DNA of 64,000 nt from Rotaria sordida (lineage: Eukaryota > Rotifera > Eurotatoria > Philodinida > Philodinidae). Every line of letters begins with the position of its first letter. Position 1 is the first letter of the stretch. The position numbers and the translations under genes were made by a program. The stretch is from assembly GCA_905250125.1 (NCBI GenBank), contig CAJNOL010000036.1, forward strand, positions 280,832 through 344,831. The letters are read 5' to 3'. Below the pieces are notes generated by a model. The model did no database searches. It saw only the letters and a program-made list of their open reading frames with translations, and was not told the origin of the DNA. Shown here piece after piece: positions 36,432-51,500 of this stretch.

Positions 36432-39098
36432 TCACGTATAAACACGAATAACATCATCAATACGTTTACGACAAACTGGACATGGATCTTTTCGATTATA
36501 CAATAAACGTGCACATTCATAACAAGTTACAAAATGATTACATGAACGTATCACAGAATTACGTGGTCGATCCATACAAATTGAGCAATCAACATTTTCA
36601 CTTACTGCTGAATTATTACCATTGTTATTTCCACTTTCAACTAAATTTAATAAGAAAAAAAAAAATAAGAAAAAAAAATTTAATTAGTTACTCACTTAAA
36701 TCATTACGATTGCCACCATGATCAAATCGATTTGATGATGTCAAACCAGGTAATGTTCGACCACGAACAACCATTATTCCACTACTTTTTTTTAATGATT
36801 CAATACGAGCTAAAAGAAGAGATGAATTAATTTGAATCAGTTTTGTTTTTTGTCTACAAAAGAAAAAAAAATAATACCTTTTCGTCTAATTTCTCGTTGT
36901 TCTTCGTCGAGTATTAATGGATCAGATGATGAACGAAAATAGAGAACTTTGTCCATTCGTTCGAGTAATTTTCGTACTTAAAAATAAACAAAAAACAAAA
37001 ACCTAACATAAATTTAATTATAAATTTTAATATTTTACTGGCAGATATGGTTTGTGTACTTGTTGATTTTGTTGGATTAAGTTCAACTTCAGGTACATAA
37101 TATACTGGATAAAGAAAACGTGCACCGACAAAATTCTACATGAAAAAAACAAAAGACAAATATTAAAGATTAACATAATTGTATTTATATTAATTTACTT
37201 CTTTATGAGGTAAATTTTCTGACATTTTGTCTAAATCTAATCGCATTGTATTTGAGCATATGATGGCATTAGATGAAGCATATTGAGCAGCTTCTGTAAT
37301 AATAAAAACAATGGAAAATATTACAGATGTTGTAAAATATTTGTATTAATTTTATTTCTTCAATATTTCAATAAAGAAACATTATAAAACAGAAATTTTT
37401 GTTTTAAAAGATAATTCATAATATCTTCCACAATTTTTTGTTGCCAAATTCTATCTAATAGAATAATTTATTTTTTCAAATAATTCTAATTATTGAAAAA
37501 TTTTTTCTAAAAAAAAACTGTATTTTTCTATTTGTTTTTTTCGAAAAGGAATAATTATAAATTAAATTATATGATGAATCGATAGACTATTAAAAACTGT
37601 TGATCGTATGTCTTTGAAAAACAAAAAGTCAATTTATTAGAAATTAAAGAATATATTCAGACATTGAAATTTGTTGAATGTATATAATTATGATTCAGAA
37701 TTATTTTTTTTTACTATAAAAAGAATATTTAAAAGTACTTTATTAATTCAACAATTATCAATTAAAATTCACTTAATTAATTCTTTTTTTTCTGAAAACA
37801 AATAATTGAATAAATTGAAATGTTTCAATACTAATTAAATAATTATCAACTTAATTAAGCAGATTTCTTAGTGTAGACGTCTATAGTTTTGTCAAAAACA
37901 GGTGCATATTTTCATAGTTTTTTAAGGACTTAAGATAGTGAGTACCCATGAAAATAGTCGACGTTTTCAATTGATAAATGTTAACAACAAGGTTTGCAAA
38001 GGACGTCATGAGTTATCTTCGAAAAGAAAAAAAACAATTATCATTCAATAGTGCTTCTTTACGAGAATATTGAAAAAAGAAAATTAATATATAAAAAAAA
38101 AAAAAACTTTCAATGCCAATTAAAAAGAAAAAGCTGAATAATGATAAATATCTTGATAATATAAATCTGATGATTGTATCTTTATATGATATTGATTCTT
38201 TCTTTGTTTTGTTTCTCCACATTAACTCATAATCGAGCAGAAAAAAAATCTAGAGTATCTTCTTTGTTTGACCTAGTTCTTTTCTGAGGCAAAAGATACT
38301 GATCATCAGGACAATAGTCATCTTCAAAACATACCTGTCGAACTTATCTTGTTTTTCTTTGATAATGTACTTTTGGTATAATAAATAGATTTAACAAAAT
38401 TTGTTGGTATTCTCCTTTGTTTTTGTCTTTTTCTTTCTAGAATAGTTTTGTTGAAAGAAAAAATAAATCTTATCTTGACTACTTTTGCTTACGATGTCTT
38501 AGCAAATAAGTCAAAGTCTACAGGTAAAGTTTAACAACTTTCTTGTTTGACCTAATTTCTATTCAAAAGAATGAATTTCATAAGTCGAGCACATTCTAAT
38601 GACAATACAAAAATTTCTTTTTTGTTTTTTTCTTTATTATAAATATAATATTCATTGTGTTGTAGGATGATCGAAATTCTATTCTTACTTTCAAGTAATA
38701 CTTGTTTAATTTCTAAATTTTCGATAACACATTCAAAAATAAATTCAACATCTTTAACAGCATCTTCAAGTCGATTCAAACATAATATTTGACCCTGATT
38801 AATTACAAAAATAAAGTACATGTAAGTATTATTTATATATATATATATTTGTAACTCACTAAAAATTTTGGTACTTCAATAAGACCATCACGATATAATT
38901 GATCTTCATCGTAATGAATACGCTCACATGCTGTATCCAATTGTTTCAAATCAGCATCGAAAATCTTTACAATATGACCAAAATAGGCAAAATTGCCTAC
39001 GAAAAATAATCAAGGGTAAGAAACGAAAAAGAAAACAAATCAAAACCTGCGATTTTTAAACCCATAGACCCACAACCCAATACAGCAATTCGAACCAT
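36432..39098 (-). CDS. 3-hydroxyacyl-CoA dehydrogenase-like NAD domain fused to RING finger
   Basis: Eight exons with closing phases: 39047-39098, 38860-38996, 38689-38794, 37199-37293, 37039-37135, 36878-36976, 36696-36809, 36432-36640, giving 302 residues. The N-terminal ~150 residues match the NAD-binding domain of 3-hydroxyacyl-CoA dehydrogenases: VLGCGSMG Rossmann loop, KIFDAD acid for the ribose, and ICSNT. The family's catalytic-His segment (GMHFFNPV) reads GARFLYPV here, so Arg136 replaces the His, while a Glu follows as usual. The C-terminal helical dehydrogenase domain is absent. Instead comes a charged linker and a C3HC4 RING (C252, C255, C267, H269, C273, C276, C287, C290). This suggests a pseudoenzyme sensor or adaptor coupled to E3 ligase activity; ligand and target are unknown. 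Confidence 0.85.
37294..38688. other. 1.4-kb intron of the dehydrogenase-RING gene
   Basis: Separates the Rossmann-fold exons from the exons for the active-site-like segment and the RING. No inverted repeat, open frame or known element was recognised. Phase 1 is preserved across it (GAA A / AA GCT), which supports one gene rather than two neighbours. Confidence 0.6.
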
Positions 39099-39394
39099 AC
39101 TTATTTAATAATCTGTAAAAAGTTATGTATATGTACATATATGAATATAGAAGAGATTTTGTTTCTTGTTAGTTTTTACTTATCCTTCTTGACTAATTTT
39201 AGTTAGTCCGACGGACACAGCGAAAAAAGAAAAGAAAAGAAAAGAAATAGAGAATTACATGAAACAAATAACAAGCAGAAAAAAGAAAAACAATTGTTCC
39301 GTCTATTTTTTTTATGTCTTTTATCCATTATCATAGTAGTGCAGTGTAGAAGACGTAATACAACAAAGAAAAAAAAAATGTAAACATGCACAAA

Positions 39395-39430
39395 AGAGAC
39401 AGAAAGAGAGAAAGAGAGAGAGAGAGAGAG
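39395..39430. repeat. (GA)n microsatellite
   Basis: GAGA-rich run with ~9 consecutive GA units in the spacer between the CLK 3' end and the dehydrogenase-RING start. Confidence 0.8.
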
Positions 39431-39560
39431 TTAGCGAGATAGTGAGAAAAAAAATGATATTAAGAATTAATTTATGCTTTTTTTTTTTCTCTTTAGTTTT
39501 CTCACAAATATAGAATAATGATATATGTTAGAATATATATATCACATAAGATAAACTTTA

Positions 39561-42500
39561 TCAAGAATTAGCAGATGTATTTGCGATTGAAAGAACATCA
39601 TTAATACGTTGCTCGGGTAGAAGACGTTCAAAAAACGGATGTCGAAGTGCGTCAACTAATGTTATTCGTCGTTTTGGATCATATTCAAGCATTTTTTCAA
39701 TTAATTCAAATAACTGTTGATGATCTTGTTCATCACTCATCATATAACGCTTAAATGAAAAACAAAATTAAATTAATATTAATAAACAAAAAAAGAAAAA
39801 ACTAAACAAAGAATTTTCTTAATCTTACTCTTATTGGTTTACAATTATCGCGTACATAGCGACCAGCTGAACTACGTTCATCCCAATCTAATCGACCATG
39901 ATAGAAATATTTTGTTTTTCTAAAAAAACACAAAACAAAAAACAAAAAAAGAAATTAATAATGTTTGATTTTGTTTTTTTACTTTGATTGTTTTGCCATT
40001 CGATATGGAATAGGACCGAGTATACGTTCCATCATAGCTAAATGCTCTTTATTATCATGAGTCTATGAAAAAAAAAATATATACAATAAAATAAAATCTT
40101 ATTAATTAATTTATAATAATTTACTTGAAAGAGAGTAAAACCAAGATAAAGTTCAAATAGAATACATCCAACACTCCAAACATCACATGCTTGAGACCAT
40201 CCTAATTCAAGTATAACTTCTGGTGCACGATAATGTCTTGTTGAAACAATTGTTGAATGATGTTCCCAATCGAATGTTGCAGAACCAAAATCAATTACTT
40301 TTATATCTGTTCGACGTACGACACGCTCATCTCTTCTCTAAATAAAATAAAAATTTATTTCAATTTAAAATTAAATTTCGTTTGCTCAACAATTAACAAC
40401 AACTTCAAGCTTTCTCTCTCAAAGCATTATGTTTACATAATTCTGTTCTGTTGTACACGTCTCAAATTACTCATTTGTTGATCGCCTCTATACATTCCGC
40501 TCGGATAACAAGACGATGCAATTCTGCAAACTATTGTTCATGACTCATGTGACCTGTGCTCATTGTTTTATGTTTATGTTTTCTTTCTTTGTTAAGTTAT
40601 TTGTACTCAGCACTATGTTCCTTTAGGCTATGTCATGGATAGAAGGTTAAATAAACGGAAAATAATCAAAACATCATAAGAATGAGTTTGTATAGCGATT
40701 TATTATCATATCGAAAAAATCGATTTTCTCAAGAATATTTTTAAAAAAGCGTGTACAAATGTTACTCCTCATCATATGATAACTAAATCCAAAAAAGAAC
40801 TTTGGATAAATATTGAGATCATCGACACTTGATACTTTTGGCATATGTGAATACATAGAGGCTTTTCTGATTTTTTTTTTTTATTAAACTTAAGTTTCAC
40901 TGCAGAAAACAACATTTGCAGAGATGAGCTCTACTCGACCAAGACAAAAAAATTTTTTTTGCTCAAAGTTCGAAATCTCGGTAGTTTAATTTTACATACC
41001 TTTCGATGATTATAAACAACATTGTAATCCGAATCGACAAAAAGAATATTTTCAGGCTAGAAAAATAAAAAGATAAAAAGTTGTCAAAATCATTTTTCTA
41101 AAATTCTTACCTTTAAGTCTGTATGTGTCAATGCAATTTCATGAAGAACTAAATATAAACTTTTTTAATTAAATATATAAGAAAAAAAACAAAAAAAGAA
41201 AAATATTTACATTTGACAGCAAGGCATAATTGATATGAAATATGACGAACTTGATCGATTGGATATGGAATATAATTGTTTTCTTTTAAAAAATCAAATA
41301 CACTTAAACCTAACATATCAAAAGCAATACACATATGACCATAATAATCAAATGAATCAAGTAATGCTACACATAAACTAAAAAAAAAAAATAATCATTG
41401 AAATGAAATAGATCTAAAAGAGAATTTTTCTTCAAATATAATCTTACTTAACACTATCGGGATCTTTTTCTTTGATTGTTTTAAGTACATTAATTTCTAA
41501 CCGGGCCGCTTCACGATATTTATCAACATTCTTTATTATTTTTAATGCTAAGCGTGCATTACCATCACTAACAAAAAAAAAATCAAGATATTCATATAGA
41601 AAAATAAAATCAAATAGAAATTTTTATTTTTACCCGCGAAGATCACGAACTTCGACGACTTTACCAAAAGTACCTTCGCCAAGTGTTCGACGAATTTCAT
41701 CTAAGATGAACATAAACAATTATAATACAGTTTTGAAACTTTTATTTTATATGAAAAAGTATATTATTTAGTTTCTATCACAAATAGAACTAGAAAAAAA
41801 AAGAGAGATTATCTCAAATTCCATAAAAAAAGTCAGAGATCCACCATTCACTTGGTGTCTTTCTACTTCTAAAATCTGATCAATTTCACTAACGAGAGAA
41901 CCACCCGAAGCAATACATCAATCATTACGGTAAGATCTCTTGAGACTAGAAAGATTTTTCTTTGTGCTTTGGGGTTTTGAGGTTATGCTCGTCAGACTGA
42001 ATTTTTCACCTTTGACATGATATTTATAAAAAAAAACAACAACCGGATAAACGAATTTAGGCCTAAGACTTTGTCCGTAGACGATTCCTGAGATCATAAA
42101 AAACTCCTAAAAATTTCAGCCAAAAAAAATTGTCTTTTCTTGAGATATCAAATTCACAAAAAAAACCATGATATTCCAAAACAAGGACGGAACACCTAGT
42201 TTTTGTTTTTTGTGAATTCGATATCTCATAAAGTGATTGTTCTCAAATATAATAAATTGTTCAGGTTGTCACTTTTATATAAATTATCAGTTTGAAAAAG
42301 TAAAAATATTTTCAAAGATCGAAATCTCAATAATTGCTGGGTCGGGTCCGGGTATGAGATTATATCCGAACTCATGTTCCTTGACCGGGTCAGATAATTG
42401 ACCTGGTTGCAGGATACTAATTCAATAACATTTCAAAATTGAAATTTGATTTTAATCCATTGTTTACTTATCGATTCATATAGAAGAATAAGTTTGTCAA

Positions 42501-45500
42501 ACTCATATCTTAACATTAATCTGACATTGAATATTATTATTCATACAAAGAAAAAAAAAAAAAATATTTATTCGTTACCGAAGACTTTTAATTTCTGACT
42601 GGCACTTATTAACACGACTGAATTTTACTAAGTACATAAATCAATAAAGCACGAAATATTGTCTGAGAACAGATCTATTTCCTACGTCAAACACTCAAAT
42701 AATCACGCTATATATATATATTTATGACAAAAGATTATATCTTTTGAACGATGAACAACTAAACCATAAACTATAATTACAGTCACTCATCAATCACATT
42801 TGAATTCTTCACTGATTGTTCATTCTACTCCATTAAAGGCAAAAACAAAACAATTTCTCTTCATTAATTGATATGTATTTTTATTCTATGCTTTTTAATA
42901 CATATATATATATATGTAAAGAGATGCGAAATTGCTAATGAATACCAAATGTATTATTGATCTTGTCGAATTCTCATGGACTTGATAAGACAAAACTAAA
43001 TATATATATCGAATATATGAACATATGAACGAGATATCTACATCAAATGATGAACTATATTCAATTTAGTAAAATTTCTTCTTATTAACATACAAAAAAA
43101 CAAAAACAAAAACTTACATTGACGATGTAAAATATCACCTAAATAAGGAAAAAGAAAACCAAGATAAATTTGTTAGAAGACATGATAATAGTCTTATCGT
43201 CTTTACCTGGAACATAAATCAAATGGCCTTCATCATCATCACGAATATTGACATGGCCCGAATCACTTTTGTCTCGTCGATTCTATTTAAATAAATAATA
43301 ATCATTTTAACAGACAGATTATTTAATATACGATAAGATTGAACTTATGCACGCACATATATTCTTACTTTCACTCAATATCTTTCGATTATGAGAAAAA
43401 TTTTAAAAAAAAAAGTATCCAATCATCATTGGATCATTTGATTTTACTAATAAAAATGAAGGGAATAAAAAAAATCGCAAAGAGGTTTATAAATACAAAT
43501 TGCATAAGTAAAAAACGAAAGCTATATGCTTTTATAATCATGATGCGCTTCGACGGCTTTTACTATGAACCAAATAAGCAAGAAGGTCAAACAGATTTTA
43601 CACGTGCCGATCGTTTGAATAAATATGACATACATATACACATACACATACACAGACAAACGACAGCTTAGAAAGTGTACGTGTTGTTTTTTGTTGTTCA
43701 TTGTATTCTTTTGTTTTTTTTATAATAGATATTCCTACCTCAATAATAATCGTTGATGATGGTATTGCATTAACAACAGGAGGTGTTTTTATATGATTAC
43801 ATTGAGAATAAATTGTTGAATGTGATGATGGTATATATTGTCGATAAGTATAATATTCATGATTTGTACTTAGAGATGTATTTGATTTAATAGATGAACT
43901 TGTTGTAGCTATAGAAGAATTTGATGAATAATGTACAGATGGTGGTGGTGCTGGTGCTGATGTTGGTGCAAGATAATATCTTGGTGAATGTTCACTTTGT
44001 TCTTGTTGAACATCTTTTAATACTACACGAAGACCACTATTGAATTGTATGAGTCGCATATTGATTAACGGGGACTTTTCTTTTTATTTTATTAAAATTA
44101 AATCATGTTTGTCATGAAAATTTTTTATGAGTCTTTTTTCTTTTCTGAAGTTTTACCTTCATGAATCCAGAGAATACATAGAAATAAATGTATGTAAAAT
44201 ATCGATTTGAGTAGAATGAATATAATAGATGATTGTATGCCTATGTATGTATATATATATATATTGTACGTTGCTTCACCGATATGGATATGAAGAGAGT
44301 ATGTGTGTATGTGTATGTGAATGTATATGAACGAATAACAATCTTTGTCTTTCCTCTTATTTCTTCCGCCAGCAAAAACTTTAGTCGAAGGTCGTCGTCA
44401 GTTTGCTTGCTCGAAAATTATTAATCAAATTGACCAAGTGACCACTTCTACATCAACATATATGTGTTCCCTCTCTCTCTCCCTCTCTGTTTCTTTTTTT
44501 CTTCTTTTTGCTTCTCGTTCTTCTTTATCATTTGTCCATTAGAGTTCAAGCACACAATGCTATAGTATAAGCATACGATGAATGCGTTCACCATCTTTTC
44601 TTTTTCTTTTTTTTTTTTTTTTTTTTTGCCAACTGATCATCTGGACGGCAGAAAGGGCAGCAGTACAAGAAGCTTCTTTTCTTTCTCTCGATTTTTTTTT
44701 TCTTATTCTTTTCACATTTCAAGAATATTAAGGCTATACACTAGTCCTACAAGCAAGACTACCAGTACTATTTTTCTATTGTTCATCAGACAATTTTAAA
44801 TATGAGAATGGTCGAATAGAAGAAAAAAAGAAAAGAAAACGAGAATAGTAGGATTATTTCGACCATTGACTATTTTACATTGCCGTCTGTGTATATGTAG
44901 TTTGTAGTTTTATTGCATAAGGGACATACATGAAAAAAAAAAGATTGTAGGGTCAATTTCCTTTCTTTCTTTCTTTTTTTTTTTTATTTCTTTGTGAACG
45001 CATACTTATATATACGCAAGTAGAGACCTTTGACACGACATATCAAGGCGCCATTAACCCTCTCGTTTGTTAGCTGCTATATATATTTAAGAATATAAAT
45101 ATGACGCACTCATATTTATGAATAACATAAATAAAACTTATGAAAAAATGAAAAAAAAGAAACTTACTCGTTGATTTGGTGTTGATGTTGATCGTTTATG
45201 ATGATGATGATGACGATAATTATTATTCGTATGATTATTAATTACATTGTTAGTTTTCTTATGTCGTTTCGATGCTGATGATGTACTTGTAATACTTTCA
45301 GCTCGTGTGGTTGTACCACCGGTACCATTTCCACCACGACGATTTTCCGATGAATCATGTCGATTATGCCGTCGCCTACGATGACGTTCAATTGATGAAC
45401 TAGTATGTAAATTATTACGAGGTGCTGTTGAAGAACTGCAAACACATGCAAAAGAGAATTCATACATGCAGAAAAATAAAAGAATATATATATATATATG

Positions 45501-48500
45501 TAAATATCAAAAAATAAATCTATCTCAAACGTTTTGCAGTAGCACAGCAATCATTTTGCTCCTCAAAAATGCACACACACACACACACACACACACGAAT
45601 ACGAAATTCCCACCCATCCTCAATAACTGGTGGTACAATCGATCGAGATGGTGATTGTTCTTTTTCAGCATGTGCCGCAACAAAATCAAGAAGTGAATTT
45701 GTTGTTGATTTTAATGTTGGTTGTTGTTGTTGTTTGTTAAGTGATGTTAATGAAGCAGATAAAGGTACAACAATAACAGGAGGACCTTTATTATTATTAT
45801 TAATATAATTATTTTGTGGACTAGGTGATAGTTGACCATTAGGTGTAGAGAAAACAACGGCTTCAACAGGAGCAGTAGAATTATTTGTTATTAGAGCAGG
45901 TTGAGGCGATGATGCTGGACTAAGTGTTGGAATAGGTGGTGTTGTTTGAAGTAATGGAACAACAGTTGTATTTGTAGGTTTTGAAGGTACTGGTGATGAT
46001 GGTGTTGTAACATGTGTATTAGCAATAATAACACTTGAATCATCTCCATTAGTTGTTTTATCGTCTTCAAGTAATGATAAATTTTCCATATTTGTTATAA
46101 TAGGTTCTGTTTGATGTGAAAGTGTTGTCGGAGCACTACCTTTAGCAAGTAAATATTTTTTAATACGTCGTTTAGATGAACCAGGTGTTTGATAGCTAGG
46201 AAATGATGTTATAGCTGTATATGATGTGTTTTTATCTGTAATTGATGTTGGTTTACTAATATAACCATGATCATCATATGTACGATAAGAATTCAATGGA
46301 TTTGTTATTGTTGAACCAACATACGCTGAACTCGCTGATGCTATTTGTGATGATGGTATTTCTGTTGTATGTGTTGGATTTGTTATATAATTTGTTTCAT
46401 GATATATGGGTCGTGTATATTCTTTTGATTTTGCACGTAAATAATCATAATTATATGTTGGATGTGATCCAGTTGAACTTGTTGCTGCTGTTGTTGATGA
46501 TGATGTTGATGGTGGTGGAGGTACAATAGGACGATTAAGATTTTCATTTAATGTTGATGATATTGTACTTGTTGGTAAATGATAATGATAATAATGTGAA
46601 TCTTTACGTACAGGTGTTGTTGGTGGAATAATTGATGTTTGATAATCATCATTTGGATTTGTTATTTGATCAATACGTTTATATGAATTAGCTTTTTGTA
46701 AATTTGTTGTTGAACGATTTTTTGAATCCGTTCGTCCAATCATTGTATCTTTAACACGCGTATTAAAAACAAGATCTTTTAATTGATCAATACGAGCTTT
46801 ACGTTCACTTGGATTAGAAAATTTTTCTTCATTTGTTATTGATGATAATGGTGGTGATTGTAAACGTGATGATATATGCATTGTTAAAGCACCACCTGTA
46901 TATTTCTTTTTTGATCGTGATGATGTTATTGGTGGTGGTGGATCGATTGTATGATCATGAGAAATATAATGTGGAGTATACTGTTGACGATAACTATTTG
47001 ATTCATTATGATGATATTGTGGATTTGAACTTGTATTATGTACACTTGATTGTTGTTGTTGCTGTGGTTGAGATTGTAATTGTTGTGGTTGTTGTGATTG
47101 ATTAAGTGAACCACGTCGTTCACTTGGTGCTCGATCTTCATTATAGAAACTTACTAATGATTGAGCTTGATGAAATGTTGATGCAAATTTTTTTTTTAAT
47201 TGTCTTGGTTTTGTTATATGACACCAAATAGGTGCAATATTAGCATATTTTCGTGCTAGTTGACTTGGAGATGAATAACTCCATGTTGGGGAAGCTACTA
47301 TAGGTGCTGCTGTTCCATAATATGTTGAGTTACTATTAGGATTATTTAATGTTGTATTTGTTGATTGTCCACTTATATTTGAACTATTATTTATTGAACT
47401 TGTTGGCATTGGTCGAAGTCGATATGTGTGACCGGTTGTGCTTGAACTGATATTGCTTGTCATTTTCTGCTTGTCTTATAACATTAGGATATATATGTGT
47501 ATATGTTTAGTAGAAGGGAAGAAAAAGCGAGGACGCTCTTTTACTCGTTTTTTCTGATGATTAGATAAGAATGAGTACTGGACTGAGAAAAAATACGCAA
47601 GAGATATGTATAGATGGATAGAAGACGAAGAAAAAAAAAAGAGACAACGCCTCCTTCTTTTCTTGCCCTAATGAAAGAGCGAGAAAAAGAAAAAGTGTTG
47701 ATCTTCAGAAAACTTGCTCAGTTATTATTATTATTGTCGTTGTTGTTGTTTTTCCATTCCTTCAATTCTTTTTCCTCAGTATATTCATACTGCATTGATA
47801 TTATTGTACAGGATGGATTTTCTCATCTGTTATATTCTTTTCTTCGTCGTTCTCTCATCTATGGAATATATAATCCACATAAACACAGAGGAAAAAAAGG
47901 AAAGAAAAGGATAGAGATATTTTCAAAGTAATTATGTCTGTACTAAGGAAGATATACGCAGCACACGCGCACAAGCACAAGCGCTAGACTATGAATGCCT
48001 AGGGTACATGTACAACGAAGAAGAAAAGTGTTATCCTCTGCGTTCTCTTGTACGCCTACGTCATATAGTATTTATTTCCAAGCATTACTCTAGAAAAAAA
48101 GAAAAAAGAAGAATATTCTAGTTTATGACGAACATAAGTCAATTACATTGTTGTTGTTGTTTGTTATTGTCTCTATTTTTACGATATAGAATAAGAATTA
48201 ACGTCTTTTCTATTTGTGCACAACGACGCAAAGAAAGCTAATGTATGGTGTCGTTGTAGGAAGAATTTTTACAATCAAGATAGACAATATCCAATGAGTT
48301 ATAGAAAATAAAATAGACATAGACAACAGTATTATTATTTTCCTGCTGTGTAACTGAAGGTGAAATAAAATCCTTGTATCGATTTATGTGCACAAAAAGA
48401 TTTTCTTACAAACGTACTTTGTAGAAATTTTCTTATTAAATTTATTTTGATGAACTTTTTCATTTTGAAGACGTTGATATTTGTCACGATGGTATCGACA

Positions 48501-51500
48501 AAGACGTTGATGTTCATATTTATGTACCATTTCGTCAATGATATCATTGAATGTATAGAAAACTATTGTGCCAGTAGAGCCTCCATATAATTGTCGAGTA
48601 GCGATCATTATGTTTTATGTCAAGGTGAAGAAAAAAAAAATATCACACTTTGAAGTATGGGAAACAAACACCGTCAATCGATCGATTATTGTACATATAT
48701 ATATATATTGTCTATAAAATAAGATTCTTTTTTCTTTTTTTTTTTTCATATTGTATATAGTTTGTACTTGGGTCACACTTACGAACGAGTTAGGTGAAAG
48801 AAAAACAAATAGGAATAAAAAAATACAATCACGTCGCAAGGTATATTAAAGAAAAAAAAATGATTGCTGTAGCTACTGATAATAATAATGTATGAGATAT
48901 ATATGTATTTAACATGAATGATAAAAGAAAAAAAAAATCATTCGAGACACTTTTAATAGATAAACAGAATATAAAATCATTTTTATTTTTTTCATAATAA
49001 AATATAACTAGTTTATAATGTTTTTTTTTTCTATTAATAATATACTAAAGAGTCTTTATCATCTAGATTTATCAGTAGGATAAATGATCAATATCATTTA
49101 CGTAGAGAAAATAAAGACTGTTTTTATTTTTTATTGTTTAGATAAAATAATAAGTAGCTTTTAAAATGATTTGTAAATAGATATCTAAGTTAATACATAA
49201 ATTCAACAGTGATCGATTTTTTTCAATGGAAATAAAAGGCTAGAGATCGTATCAATGTTTTATCCAGATTTTTTTTATTCTGTGGTAAGAAGGCATTGAA
49301 ACTCCAATAGGGCAAACATATATTTTTGGAAGTACACACACACACACGCATAGCATTTGGTATGATAAACAACAAAAACTTCTGTAGGCTAACCCCATCT
49401 TCAAAGGGGCGCCGCCCTTTCGGTCCCTACACTGGTTCATATTGATAAAAGGTTAGACTAAAAACCTATCAAAACATAATTATTGAACTTGACTACTATC
49501 TAATCTTGTTGTGTTCAGCTGATAACAAATAGATTATTTGAAAAAAAAACCTACAGTCATCAGTGATGATGGGTCAGCCGATCGTCATATACTTCAACTG
49601 TTAAATCTGTTCCTAAAATATATTATTGATGACTGTTTGACGAGAATCTGTCATCAGTTTATGATGTATGACGCACTGAAATGACTCAGTTATTTTTATG
49701 TACATGTCTTGATGAAAAACAATTATACGAAATACGCAGTCGTTATAAATTGTTTTCAATGATAACCGAACTTTATATTGATGTCTTTGTATTCAAGGAC
49801 GTAACTTATGAGGGTATGTGAAGCATAACACTCTCGTACTTCTGAAATTTGTCTATACAAAGCCTTTCATGCTATTACAAATCACCTACGCAGCAATTAT
49901 TTTTCTGAGATTCAATCACGTAGCAGCTTGCTTCTCCTCTGCTGAGTTACGCTTCTATTTGCGAGTTTTAACTGTTTGTCAAAAAGTATTTTAACAAAAT
50001 TCAAATTCATGTTTTTCCTATTCTACTTATGATTTATTTCAGATTCATTTTTTCCTTTACATGAATTATACACAGAATGAACTTTGAAAATTATATAATC
50101 AAAGTATTGAAACATGATTGTTTCACTTAAATTTTGTTTGAAACTTCTATTTTGTCTTTCTATCATTTAGATAACATTAATATCAATTTGTTTTGATTGT
50201 TGATAAATTCTTCTTAATCATAATTCTATTTTCATATATTAATCTTTATCATGTGCATCGTCAAAAGAACATTAAATAATAATCTTCTATAGATTATACT
50301 TTTTCAAAACATTTGATTAATTAATGTGTTTTAGTATGAAGATGATTGTATGCTGAAGAAACTATTGCTCTTTTTGTTTTTGCATATGTCTAATATCATG
50401 ATGCTAAATTTAACCAATATATATATATAAATCTTTAGTATAATGTGATTTAATGAATAAAAGAAGTTTACTCAAATATTCATCAATAGTGCGACCAGGA
50501 TTGACATGATCATATTAGACAAATGAAAAAAAAACGATCAATAGCTTCTTCAGCATCAAATTAAATTATACGAAAATAGATCAATTTAGTAAATGTTCAA
50601 CCTATTGAAGATTATTATTCAATATATCTCAATAAAATACATGACAAAGATTGAGAGAAAAAAATTTATCAAAAAACAAAATAAGCTGACATTAGTATTG
50701 TCCAAACGATAAAACAAGGACTTTCAAACAAAATTAAAGATAAACAACTATTGTCGATATATTGATTATGTAATTTTCTAGCGTAATTATATGTATCAGA
50801 GTTGCTGAAAGGTTAACTGATATTTCTTATTCTTGAACACTTTTAATTTCATAACTCGGCATTAATGCATCATTTTAATTTTAGTTATTTACTTAATTTA
50901 TTTTCATAAAGCTAAATTAATAAAAAGTTCTTATACGAAACAACAAATTAAAATAAAGGAAACAATCTCCATAAATATCTTTCATACAAGAAAGATTTGA
51001 ATTAACACTATGTTTCTTTGATGAAATCAGTACTGTTTCGCGCATAGTCGAAAAAAATGTCATCATGATGGTAAAAATAAGATGTAATCAGTCATATAGT
51101 GTAGGCATAATGGAAAATGTGTCACGAAAATATACGGAATAAGTGATACTATAATAACTGACAAGAACAGTTACATCTGACAATCATTTTCCGTAATAGC
51201 ATGAAGGCAAAAATTTCCTATCCAATTGTTTGAGATCTAAACAAGTTCGTGTGTCAATCAATGTAAATTCTACAAGACTCAATTTACGTTTGATTCAAGC
51301 ATTCGTTACTAAAATCGGATGAATTTGTCGACGTAATCTTGAATAATAAAACAATACATTAATATTTGATTTTCTAAGCGGAAGAATCAAATCAACAGCT
51401 ATGGTCTAAGCTGACAGGTTGGAAGTTCTAGTATGTATATTTCATGTAAAAAACAAACGATAAATAAGAACAAGCAAAATATGAAGTTCAATTTTTATTG

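Noticed and set aside
46278-47105. Plus-strand Leu/Val/Met-rich open frames
   Set aside because: Antisense shadows of the long S/T/P-rich minus-strand exon (its TCA/ACA-type codons read as Leu/Val in reverse).
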